Source: Chryseobacterium indologenes
GTDB taxonomy: Bacteria > Bacteroidota > Bacteroidia > Flavobacteriales > Weeksellaceae
Length of the DNA: 64,000 bases
Assembly: GCF_018362995.1 (NCBI RefSeq)
Contig: NZ_CP074372.1
Location: 4,712,001-4,776,000 of the forward strand
Reading direction: 5' to 3'
Numbering within the stretch: the first letter of the stretch is position 1; each line of letters starts with the position of its first letter. Positions 15,756-23,655 of this stretch are shown piece by piece. Under the pieces are notes generated by a model that saw nothing but the letters and a program-made list of their open reading frames with translations, did no database searches and was not told where the DNA came from. A program made the translations under genes and the position numbers.

Positions 15756-16994
15756 TTATTCTGATTTTATTCTGCTTTTATGAATATATCCTTTTTTACC
15801 TTCTTTAGATACTACCAACCACCAATCTCCGTTTTGGTCTAAAACCTCAACTTGTTCACCTGTGTTGATTTTTTGTAGGATTTGAGAAGAAGAGTTTTTC
15901 TCCTTCCTTAAATTGGTATAACCATCAGAATCTTGAATGTAGAAGGCTGTTTTATTTTTGCTTTTCTCTACTCTACATTTTTTTGCTCTTACATTTTCTT
16001 CAGGAATAGGTATTACTTTATCAGTCCATCCGGATTTCTGGATATCAATATTTTGGGGAACATCACAAATATATTTTACTGCGTCCTGAGAAATATCTGA
16101 CATTGTTTTATAGATAATATTTTTAAGAAGCCATGTGTTATTATCCAAAATAATATTATATTCTTTTTCATAGTATCCACGATCAGGGAAGGATGTCTTT
16201 ACAGTGAATCCTTTATTTCCAGAAATTGGAATGATATCATCAATAATATTACCTCCATCCTCAGAAAAGTTTCTTGTTTCCAATGCTAATGTATATTTAC
16301 CTTGCTTATCCCCAAAAAAGATAAATAAATTTTCTCCTTGATAAGGTTTGTTACTTACAATTTTATCAGAGATGCCATCTTTGTTGACATCAAAGGTCTT
16401 TATGAAATAATCTTCATTGTTAACATAGGTTTCAAATGAGCCCCATTTAGTTTCATTTGAAGTATCCGTGGATAATAATTCTTTTGCCAAGTTTTGTTTT
16501 TCAATTGTTAAGTTGGCTAATAATGTATCATCTGGTTTTGGATGAGGAGAATCAAACAAAAATGTTAAAACTGATTTTGCATCATTCTTTGATAAAGAGT
16601 TGATTAGATCATATTTGTTATTTCTTTTAATGTATTCTATTGACTTTATTTTAAAATAATTAACAGCATCAGCTTCCCATTTTCCATTTTTTGAAATTTC
16701 TATTATTGAATTTTCATATTTTTTATATTGAGGTTTTTGAATTAAAGAAAACCAGTAATCAATATAAGAATTGGCATGTTTATAAAGAATCTCAGCAGAA
16801 TCTTTTTCATCGTTCCAACCAAATGTATTTTTAAAGGTTTGAAAATCCTTTGGAAAATTTTCTAAGAACTCCTTTTCCTTTTTATTTGAAAATGACTGCT
16901 TAAGATTTGCAACATTAATGTTTTTATTTCCCTCTTGTGAAGGGCTTTTGCATGATATTAATATAGCTAGTATTAATAAGAGTAATTTATTCAT
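15756..16994 (-). CDS. SH3b-domain lipoprotein directly after the effector gene (candidate immunity protein)
   Basis: The 412-residue product carries a lipoprotein signal (LLLLILAILISC, Cys at residue 15), a long polar N-terminal region, a section with a calcium- or FG-GAP-like DVNKDGISDKIV motif near residue 220, and a C-terminal SH3b domain (about 352-412: DGYTNLRKEKNSSSQIL, then VEVLDQNGDWWLVV). Its start overlaps the stop of the GH19/DUF5675 effector gene by 8 bp, a sign of translational coupling and the usual place for an immunity gene. An outer- or inner-membrane lipoprotein facing the periplasm is where protection from a peptidoglycan hydrolase would be needed. That role is inference. 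Confidence 0.75.
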   Translation of the reverse strand: MNKLLLLILAILISCKSPSQEGNKNINVANLKQSFSNKKEKEFLENFPKDFQTFKNTFGWNDEKDSAEILYKHANSYIDYWFSLIQKPQYKKYENSIIEISKNGKWEADAVNYFKIKSIEYIKRNNKYDLINSLSKNDAKSVLTFLFDSPHPKPDDTLLANLTIEKQNLAKELLSTDTSNETKWGSFETYVNNEDYFIKTFDVNKDGISDKIVSNKPYQGENLFIFFGDKQGKYTLALETRNFSEDGGNIIDDIIPISGNKGFTVKTSFPDRGYYEKEYNIILDNNTWLLKNIIYKTMSDISQDAVKYICDVPQNIDIQKSGWTDKVIPIPEENVRAKKCRVEKSKNKTAFYIQDSDGYTNLRKEKNSSSQILQKINTGEQVEVLDQNGDWWLVVSKEGKKGYIHKSRIKSE

Positions 16995-19494
16995 ATGCTT
17001 GAGTAATTATAATTTTAGCGTTTTTAATTCCTATTTCTTCCACATAGGTAAATATTTCTTTTAATTTATCTTTACTACCACCAACAAAATCTGTAGATCG
17101 GGTTGTTCCTGGTAATAAACATCCTTCAGTATCATCTGCTGTATTACCAGAATGGATTAAGATTGCTCTGTCCTTAGATACAACATCATTGAATAGCTTT
17201 AGGCCTTTTTTAATTTTTGTACCGGAATGCCATTCTAGATTGTATGTCCCAATAGGAACACGTTGCTCTTTTCCTGACTCTGTACTGTCAGGCCCTTTTT
17301 CTTCGAGGATAAAGCCTTTGATCTGAGTATTGTCAATACTGAATTCTCCAATTGTTGATTTCTTAGTTTGCCATTTTCTAACTAATCTTATTGTTACAGA
17401 ACTAGACGATCCGTTATTTACAGGTGGTGAGACTTGGGTTTTATTTACACATTTTTGTGGGTATTCAAATAAAGCTTTTAATGTAATTACATAGTTCCTC
17501 CTTTCTTGTAAACCATTTGCTCCTCCATTCACTAAGTAACTTATTAAATCTACTTTGTCATCATCAGCTATTAATCCCATATTTACCGTTCCATATTTCT
17601 TTTTTTTGCCATTATCTTCCCATGTAATTGTATCTTTAGGGTAGTCAGGTTTGTGAATCTTTACATAGGATGGTGCATCTGCGGGACCTTTCCATCTTGT
17701 GCCAATACTTAATATTTTTCCTTGTTTCCAATACCATCCAGCTGATTCACAGGCTGTTGAAAGTGTGTCGGAAACCTTTTCGTAATTTGTAACTACATCA
17801 ATTCCAGAATAATATTTATAGATTTTATAGTTGTTTTTCCAGGTCAATTGCATTAAACCTCTACCTTTATATTTTTCACCATCTCCTTTTGTTGTATTTC
17901 CACTTTTTATTGCATCTGGATGTTTACCTGGATCATACTTAATTCCATCGGCATATTCTTTTGCAGTTCGTAGACGATCAGTTTCATGATAAATTTGTGA
18001 TAAGAAATGTAATTTTCTAAGGCAGGTGTTGATACCATAACGATTGAAGATTGTATTTATTTGAGAACGCAGCTTTTCGATGGTTCTATCTTCAGCTTTA
18101 ATATTGCAATTAGGAGCATTAAATAAATTATATCCGCTACCTTGTTTAACTCGCTTTTCGCTATCACGAAGCCCATGAATTATTTTCTCAAACTCTTCTG
18201 GTGTGAAATCTCTATTACAAAAACATTTCCCAGTTTTTGGAACTGCAGGTTCAGGCTGCTTCTGCACCCCCGCCGCACTCTTCACCTTCTCCACCTGCAT
18301 CAGGCCTTCCGAATTTACCCCAAATTTTTGAGATTCTGCAGAAAGATCTTTGGAGATAATTTCTATAAAATAATTTTGTTTATCGGAGTCCGGATCGCCG
18401 ATAGGAGAGTCTACTCCTTTTTCAAAAATAGCTTTTGTAATGATAAATCCTGAAGTGTCACATACATCAGCAGGGATTTTAATATTTCCACTTCTGTAAA
18501 CCTCATCATTGGAAGTGGAATCATATTCCCAGACTACATATTGGATGTGTTTTCCCACCATATTTTTGGAGTGAATTCTTACCCTTACTTTATCACCTAC
18601 AGCGACTTTGGAAAGTTCTTTTCCTGTATCATCAATGAAAACGGCTTCTATAATATTACCTTTAGGAGCAGGTTGTTTGGGACCACCTCCTTGTTGTGGA
18701 GGAAATTTTTGAGTGTGTGTGCCGGGTTTAGGCTTAGGTTGGGGTTGATTTTGAGACTGTCCTTTATAATCAGGATTGGCAACATCTACATTTACCTGGC
18801 TGGCTCCCTGAATTTTTCCTGAATAAGTGGCTGTAACATAATACTCATGATTGGCGCCTTCATTCCTGTCACCTTTCATCAGAAACTGATTGGCCATCTG
18901 ACGAAGGATTTTCTCATCAGACATCAGAGGAATTGACACTTCTGCAATCCCTTTTTCATTGACCCGAGCCTTGTAACTTCTTGTGTGACGGTTATTTTTA
19001 TTGATATTAGCATCATGACCTTTTCCAGGCGCATCATCTTCCCAAAGATGGAACTCGATCTCTTTATTAAACATTGCAATGCAGTGTGCCTGCGCAATAA
19101 GAGTATCGCGGTAACTTGCCTTATTGACATCTTTTGCTCCTCTGTTGAAAAGAATTACCTTCTCTATTTTTGAAACCTTATCACTGGTTGGAATTAATAT
19201 ACAACTGCCAGCCAGTTCTTTGGTAGCAGATATGCCGGGTAAAATTCCTTTTTTAATCTCATAGACTTTCATCTGAAATTCTATACCCAGGCCTATTTCT
19301 CCGAATCTGTACGTTACCTTTTCACCCTTTTTAGGCTTGTTGGTAATATCTTTCCAGATTCCGTTTTTCTGCTTCTTATAAAGATACCATTCATAGTCAC
19401 CTTTCAGACCGAATGACAGCCCTGAAGGTTTTATCTCATAGGTATACGTTGTTCCTACCAGAGGATTCTGATTCCCGATTATACTTCCTGTCAT
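16987..19494 (-). CDS. Modular peptidoglycan-attacking effector (GH19-like lysozyme/chitinase plus DUF5675)
   Basis: The 835-residue protein has no signal peptide. It contains two Ig-like or structural N-terminal segments (about 1-240 and 280-400) separated by a Pro/Gln/Lys linker (247-275), a GH19-like domain (about 425-680), and a C-terminal DUF5675 domain (about 700-830). In the GH19 part, YHETDR (502-507) provides the catalytic Glu504, and YKGRGLMQLTWKNNY (542-556) is the family signature. DUF5675 shows IHSGN...EGCLLPG (780-797), reminiscent of L,D-transpeptidase His/Cys motifs. Three bp separate it from the PAAR-like gene upstream. Export through a contractile (T6SS) injection machine and attack on the cell wall of rivals is the best inference. 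Confidence 0.75.
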   Translation of the reverse strand: MTGSIIGNQNPLVGTTYTYEIKPSGLSFGLKGDYEWYLYKKQKNGIWKDITNKPKKGEKVTYRFGEIGLGIEFQMKVYEIKKGILPGISATKELAGSCILIPTSDKVSKIEKVILFNRGAKDVNKASYRDTLIAQAHCIAMFNKEIEFHLWEDDAPGKGHDANINKNNRHTRSYKARVNEKGIAEVSIPLMSDEKILRQMANQFLMKGDRNEGANHEYYVTATYSGKIQGASQVNVDVANPDYKGQSQNQPQPKPKPGTHTQKFPPQQGGGPKQPAPKGNIIEAVFIDDTGKELSKVAVGDKVRVRIHSKNMVGKHIQYVVWEYDSTSNDEVYRSGNIKIPADVCDTSGFIITKAIFEKGVDSPIGDPDSDKQNYFIEIISKDLSAESQKFGVNSEGLMQVEKVKSAAGVQKQPEPAVPKTGKCFCNRDFTPEEFEKIIHGLRDSEKRVKQGSGYNLFNAPNCNIKAEDRTIEKLRSQINTIFNRYGINTCLRKLHFLSQIYHETDRLRTAKEYADGIKYDPGKHPDAIKSGNTTKGDGEKYKGRGLMQLTWKNNYKIYKYYSGIDVVTNYEKVSDTLSTACESAGWYWKQGKILSIGTRWKGPADAPSYVKIHKPDYPKDTITWEDNGKKKKYGTVNMGLIADDDKVDLISYLVNGGANGLQERRNYVITLKALFEYPQKCVNKTQVSPPVNNGSSSSVTIRLVRKWQTKKSTIGEFSIDNTQIKGFILEEKGPDSTESGKEQRVPIGTYNLEWHSGTKIKKGLKLFNDVVSKDRAILIHSGNTADDTEGCLLPGTTRSTDFVGGSKDKLKEIFTYVEEIGIKNAKIIITQAYE

Positions 19495-19497
19495 GGC

Positions 19498-20349
19498 TTA
19501 GCTGTAATAAAGTTCGTCTGTACCTTTTGTATCTTCCTTGAATTCATCAAAATCCACAACGGGATTGTAAACCTGCTGTTCCTGCGTATTCGCTTTGGCA
19601 ACCTGGCTTTTACCGACTTCACTCTGCTGTCCATGTTTGAGAATGGTAATTTTTCCTCCCGTACTGCACATCAGTTCTGAGATTTCCGTAAGACAGCTTT
19701 TTCCCATCACTTTTACTTTTTCATACGTCTTCTGCCACTTTCCGGCAGGAGCATAAGCACATGGAAGATAACCTCCTGAAGTTGGCTTAAGTTTACACTG
19801 TCCAAATGGTTGTGCTGCAGGATCAAGCTGAAGGTCGTCTTCTGTTACAGCCAGATAATCGGCCTGTCCATCTCCGTCATTCCAGTAATGTTTCTGATGG
19901 CTGGTAACTTTAAATTTCGGAAATTTGAATCCCTGATTACACTGCACGGTTGCCTTCTGTACAATAAAATATTTACCTTCATGGGGACTGGAGCCACTGT
20001 CTTCTTTTTTATCTTTCTTTTCTTCTTTATTGGTTGGTTCTTCTGCTGTTCCAGATGATTGCTCTTCATTTTCTGAAGGTTCTTCTATTGAATTTTCTTC
20101 TTCAGAAGCAACATCTTCTGTAGACTCCTGCTCAGAAGATGCAGAGATATTTTGAGATTCTGTTTCCTCAGCCATAAGTTGTGGATCTTCCGGAATAAGA
20201 ATGGTTTTTCCGGGAACAGGCTCCTGCATGACATCTTCCGGCGGGCAGTGGAGGTTATGATAGGTTTTTAAAATGCCCTCATTTTTCAGCTTAAACTGCC
20301 GGGCCAGCGAACTGAAAGTATCGCCTTTTTGTGTGACATAATTTTTCAT
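19498..20349 (-). CDS. LysM plus PAAR-like (DUF4280) spike protein
   Basis: The 283-residue product begins with a LysM-type domain (residues 1-53, YVTQKGDTFSSLARQFKLK to ILIPED). A strongly acidic Glu/Ser linker follows (58-122), then a DUF4280 PAAR-like domain (about 126-240) with the repeating KATVQCNQG, FGQCKLKP, YLPCAYAPAGKW, GKSCLTEISELMCSTGGKITI pattern. Five cysteines (137, 185, 197, 219, 228) are present. PAAR-like proteins cap the spike of type VI and related contractile systems and carry effectors. It is followed after 3 bp by the effector and preceded after 1 bp by another LysM protein, forming one transcription unit. Confidence 0.8.
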   Translation of the reverse strand: MKNYVTQKGDTFSSLARQFKLKNEGILKTYHNLHCPPEDVMQEPVPGKTILIPEDPQLMAEETESQNISASSEQESTEDVASEEENSIEEPSENEEQSSGTAEEPTNKEEKKDKKEDSGSSPHEGKYFIVQKATVQCNQGFKFPKFKVTSHQKHYWNDGDGQADYLAVTEDDLQLDPAAQPFGQCKLKPTSGGYLPCAYAPAGKWQKTYEKVKVMGKSCLTEISELMCSTGGKITILKHGQQSEVGKSQVAKANTQEQQVYNPVVDFDEFKEDTKGTDELYYS

Positions 20350-20350
20350 A

Positions 20351-21373
20351 TTATCCTTGTGTTATATTGATATGGTGCTGGTGAATAAATTCATCTTCAT
20401 GACTGAGTAAAACTGAAGCTTTAGCCTGTAGAAGATTCTTATTTTTTGTGTGGGTGGTGTATTCTAAAATTATATTTCCTTGTGCGGGTTCAGCTGCAGA
20501 ATCCTTAAACTTAATACCGCGCATGATTTCCTGTGGAGTACATCGCTCTGTGATTTTACCGTTTAAAATGGTCAAAGCAGAGTTTTCATCATCATTTGAC
20601 TGTTCAATATTGAGTTCACATTGTACAGGAAACGAATTCTGTAAAAAATAAAAAGATTCTTTCCATTTTATCTTTCTTTGGAACCAATCTATTTTGGGAA
20701 ACAAAGTCTGAAACAGGAGTGTACTTTGCAATTGCTGCAAGAAAACCGTTTCATCGCTGATGTTCCTTTCAAACGAATCCATGTAATTTTGAGTAATTTC
20801 TCCTACATAAAACTCTTCAAGATCTTTACGCTGATGGGTAAATGTGTCTGTGATTTTCTTGTGGTCCGCAAAGCCGGTAATTTGTCCTTTGTCATTCACA
20901 ATAAATTCAAGAGGCATAATACTTTTCATGCAGGAAATGGATAAGCTGCTTACTTTATCATCGGGCGTATTTCCATTAGATTTAAAATCGTTCTGGCTAT
21001 AGCTTAAAATATATTGATCCGTACTTTTGTTTTTGTCTAAAGCAAGCTCAATGATATAATCAATAGTAACGGAAGGTTCAAACGGACTTTCAAAGGTCTC
21101 ATTCACGGAATATGTTTTCGCAAAAAAAGACTCAGAAAATTTTGAAGGAAAACTGTTTTTTCTTTCCTGTTCTTTTTGAACCTCTGTTTTAAAATTGATG
21201 GGAACATAGATATTTTTAACCTCATTAAGATTTTCGAACCAAACCTTATCCATCTTTTGGCAATGGGAATTGTGAAACAGCTTTAGTTCCTCACCAGTCA
21301 TGCCCAGCCGGGAAGCTATAGAGGTCAATGTGTCTCCATTCCGTACCTGATATTGTAAGAAATCAATTTCCAT
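20351..21373 (-). CDS. LysM-domain protein, first gene of the effector operon
   Basis: The 340-residue product opens with a LysM domain (residues about 6-56: YQVRNGDTLTSIASRLGMT to KNIYVPINF), closely similar in layout to the start of the next protein. The remainder (60-340) is a mixed alpha/beta region without a recognised family. There is no signal peptide. In such cassettes, first genes of this kind can serve as adaptors or chaperones for loading the PAAR-effector onto the secretion tube, but this is inference. The LysM phrase LKLFHNSHCQK recurs as LKTYHNLHCPP in the neighbour, so the two LysM domains are related. Confidence 0.7.
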   Translation of the reverse strand: MEIDFLQYQVRNGDTLTSIASRLGMTGEELKLFHNSHCQKMDKVWFENLNEVKNIYVPINFKTEVQKEQERKNSFPSKFSESFFAKTYSVNETFESPFEPSVTIDYIIELALDKNKSTDQYILSYSQNDFKSNGNTPDDKVSSLSISCMKSIMPLEFIVNDKGQITGFADHKKITDTFTHQRKDLEEFYVGEITQNYMDSFERNISDETVFLQQLQSTLLFQTLFPKIDWFQRKIKWKESFYFLQNSFPVQCELNIEQSNDDENSALTILNGKITERCTPQEIMRGIKFKDSAAEPAQGNIILEYTTHTKNKNLLQAKASVLLSHEDEFIHQHHINITQG

Positions 21374-21483
21374 CCAATGTGAATTATAGGATAAAGCTAT
21401 TAAAAAACTCTATTTGAAATTAATTTTTAGGGTTAAATTTTAAAAATTGTAGTAGAATTACGACATAGATTTGAATCGTAGTG

Positions 21484-21683
21484 CAAAACCACCCCGTCAA
21501 AAATTCTTTGAATTTTCGCCACCCCTCCGGAGGATGGGAATTTTTACTTCTTCAGTTGAGATGTTTGGCCTGGATTGGAATTTTTATTGATGTTTTTGTT
21601 GTGAATAAATATGGCTGGATTCCTACGGAATGACAAACTGTATGGGTAAGACATCATTGCAATTGTGTCATTCCGTAGGAATC
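21484..21683 (+). repeat. Dispersed two-module repeat, copy 2 (best preserved)
   Basis: Module a (21484-21535) has AAAATTCTTTGAATTTTCGCC and CACCCCTCCGGAGG. Module b (21618-21683) is bounded by perfect 18-base inverted repeats GATTCCTACGGAATGACA and TGTCATTCCGTAGGAATC. The linker also resembles copy 3. The copy occupies the gap between the effector operon promoter and the gene at 21839; the rest of that gap shows only AT-rich promoter-like DNA. Confidence 0.85.
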
Positions 21684-21838
21684 TTAGCTGCTATAAGGCT
21701 TTTAAAGCTTGTGTACTTTTAAAACAGTTAGTAGTAACTTAAAATAAGCCAACAAGAAAACTTTTGTGACTTTTGTGGTTTCATAATATATAGTACAACC
21801 AAAAGTTATTATTAATTTTAAAGCCATAAAAAGCAAAT

Positions 21839-22486
21839 ATGAAGAATAGATTCTTATGCGGAGTTTTCATAATATTGATCAGTTTAGGCTCTGTGTATGC
21901 TCAGAAGTCAGGTGATCAAGCGACTGTTTTTTTTACCACGAAAGCAAAGGATACTGTAAGGATCAACGAAACATTCAATGAAAATGATACAACAAATAGT
22001 AAGGGCTTAAAAAAACAGCTGAAACCTATTCAGTCCAATTTTAAAAGGATTAATTCTATAACAAAATGGACCTCTGTCAAAAAGAATAATATTGAAGGCG
22101 AATCTGCAGAAGGCGGGGAGGCTACATTTTATTATACGGATAAGGGCTTGGAAAAAGTTATTGCCAGGCATTATGGCGAAATGGGGCAGAAGCTGATAGA
22201 ATATTATCTTCTTAACGGACAGCTATCGTTTGTTTTCGAGAAAGAGTATAGGTATAACCGACCGCTTTTCTATGATGTTAAAGCAATGACAGAAAATAAT
22301 GATACGGAAGCATTTGATTTGAAAAAATCAGAAATTACAATGATCAGAAATTATTTTGAAAACGGAAATATTATTTTAATCAATGCTACTACGGGACGCG
22401 GGTATAATATCAGTGCTGATCATCCGGCTGAACAGGAGAAAGAGATCAAAGAAGATTTTAAAAGGCTTTTGGAGCTTGTGAATTAA
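21839..22486 (+). CDS. Secreted hypothetical protein
   Basis: The 215-residue product has a clear Sec signal peptide (FLCGVFIILISLGSVYA, cleavage before QKS). The mature protein is charged and contains a phrase GGEATFYYTDKGLEKVIARHYGEMGQ followed by YYLLNGQLSFVFEKEYRYNRP, a layout I associate with small periplasmic proteins of Bacteroidetes whose function is unknown. No catalytic or metal motif is visible. It stands alone, convergent with the zinc-ribbon gene 8 bp downstream. Confidence 0.65.
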   Translation: MKNRFLCGVFIILISLGSVYAQKSGDQATVFFTTKAKDTVRINETFNENDTTNSKGLKKQLKPIQSNFKRINSITKWTSVKKNNIEGESAEGGEATFYYTDKGLEKVIARHYGEMGQKLIEYYLLNGQLSFVFEKEYRYNRPLFYDVKAMTENNDTEAFDLKKSEITMIRNYFENGNIILINATTGRGYNISADHPAEQEKEIKEDFKRLLELVN

Positions 22487-22493
22487 AGGTGCG

Positions 22494-23033
22494 CTATGGT
22501 TTATCAGCTTTAATAATATTCAGTCTTTCTTCCACCTCATTGATTCTCTTGAGCCAATAGTTGATTCCTTCCTGATTGGTTACCGTTTCTTTGAAAGCAT
22601 TACGGCTTACGGACCATAGATGTGAGCCATTTTTTTGATAATCCAGTTCCCGTTCCTTTTTATTTTCAGGTTCTATCCGGTATCTCCAGAATACCAGAGA
22701 TTTCATATACTCTGAACGAACTTTTTCCAGATAATCAATAATGGCCTTTCTGTCCTGCGGAATATATCCGGGACCAGAGCATCCACATGAATGAAAAGTG
22801 ATTCCTACAGTATACAAATCACGGATGTGCGCCCATTGCTTGTCGTCATTTTTTGGAGGGGATTTAAAATCAAGTCCCATATTGGCCATCAGGTTTCCAC
22901 ATTCGGGGCATTTGGCTTCCACCGAAGTCTGAGCATCCCGATCCACGTCTTTAAGGTGGCGGCGTTTGAAAGTTTTCTGGCAGTTGAAACAGGCATAATG
23001 TCCTTTGTAAACCATCATGGAGTATCGGCACAT
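22494..23033 (-). CDS. Zinc-ribbon hypothetical protein
   Basis: The 179-residue protein contains two CxxC knuckles: YACFNCQKTF (near residues 13-22) and AKCPECGNLM (near 41-50), a typical zinc ribbon, and then a third cysteine cluster FHSCGCSG near residue 80. The C-terminal half is helical and charged. No nucleic-acid-binding family is recognised. It is downstream of, and probably co-transcribed with, the gene at 23054-23572 (20-bp gap). Confidence 0.6.
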   Translation of the reverse strand: MCRYSMMVYKGHYACFNCQKTFKRRHLKDVDRDAQTSVEAKCPECGNLMANMGLDFKSPPKNDDKQWAHIRDLYTVGITFHSCGCSGPGYIPQDRKAIIDYLEKVRSEYMKSLVFWRYRIEPENKKERELDYQKNGSHLWSVSRNAFKETVTNQEGINYWLKRINEVEERLNIIKADKP

Positions 23034-23053
23034 ATTAAAGTCTTATTCTTTGG

Positions 23054-23572
23054 TTATAAGTTATTTTTTATTTGTTTTTCCTCTTCATTAAAATTGATTC
23101 CCATGAGACTGCTGGCACTTCTGGGATCGTAGACCGACCATATATCTCCCCAGGGAAATTTGAAGGTGCAGCTTGGGTAAGGTTTTTTCTTTTTTTGGGT
23201 TGGAAGCATTTCCAGGATTTGGATAAGAAAAGTATTGTTTCTGTGAAAAACGTTCATTTCTTTTTCCTCTGTCCATTCATTCCAGTCTTTGGCATCACCA
23301 TTTTCCCATGTGTTCATATGGATTATGTCCAGCTGATCTTCAAAAAAACATAAGCTGAAAGATAACTGGTACCCCAGTACTTCTATATGCTTAAAATAAT
23401 ACCAAAAATACCCGGTTTTTACATCCCACATATTATGATAATTTTCTTTATAAAAATCAGTCTGCTTCAGCTGATCAAGACTCATTCCCCGATAAAGCCG
23501 TGTATTGAAGGTTTTCAGCTCTATAACTCCATTTTCACTGTTAATCAGCATGTCCCAAAAAATTGAAGCCAT
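23054..23572 (-). CDS. Hypothetical protein
   Basis: The 172-residue product is aromatic- and acid-rich (YFWYYFKHIEVLGYQLSFSLCFFEDQLDIIHM) and has no signal peptide. The C-terminal region has PYPSCTFKFPWGDIWSVYDPRSASSLMGINF. I do not recognise a family; it could belong to the SMI1/KNR4-like or immunity-type cytosolic proteins, but no motif proves that. An internal ATG eight codons in (MLINSENG) could be the real start. It precedes the zinc-ribbon gene by 20 bp. Confidence 0.5.
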   Translation of the reverse strand: MASIFWDMLINSENGVIELKTFNTRLYRGMSLDQLKQTDFYKENYHNMWDVKTGYFWYYFKHIEVLGYQLSFSLCFFEDQLDIIHMNTWENGDAKDWNEWTEEKEMNVFHRNNTFLIQILEMLPTQKKKKPYPSCTFKFPWGDIWSVYDPRSASSLMGINFNEEEKQIKNNL

Positions 23573-23655
23573 AAATATACCCGTTTTTTCTTTATAGACA
23601 ACGAATAATATTTACAGCTTCTGGTAGAAATAGAAATATCGGTGTGTTATTTTGG

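Noticed and set aside
18142..18453. Antisense ORF inside the effector gene
   Set aside because: Composition and lack of any domain identify it as a frame shadow of the long reverse-strand gene.
13518..21373. A complete type VI secretion system
   Set aside because: Only LysM, PAAR-like, effector and lipoprotein genes are present; none of the sheath, tube, baseplate or ATPase genes is in the window.
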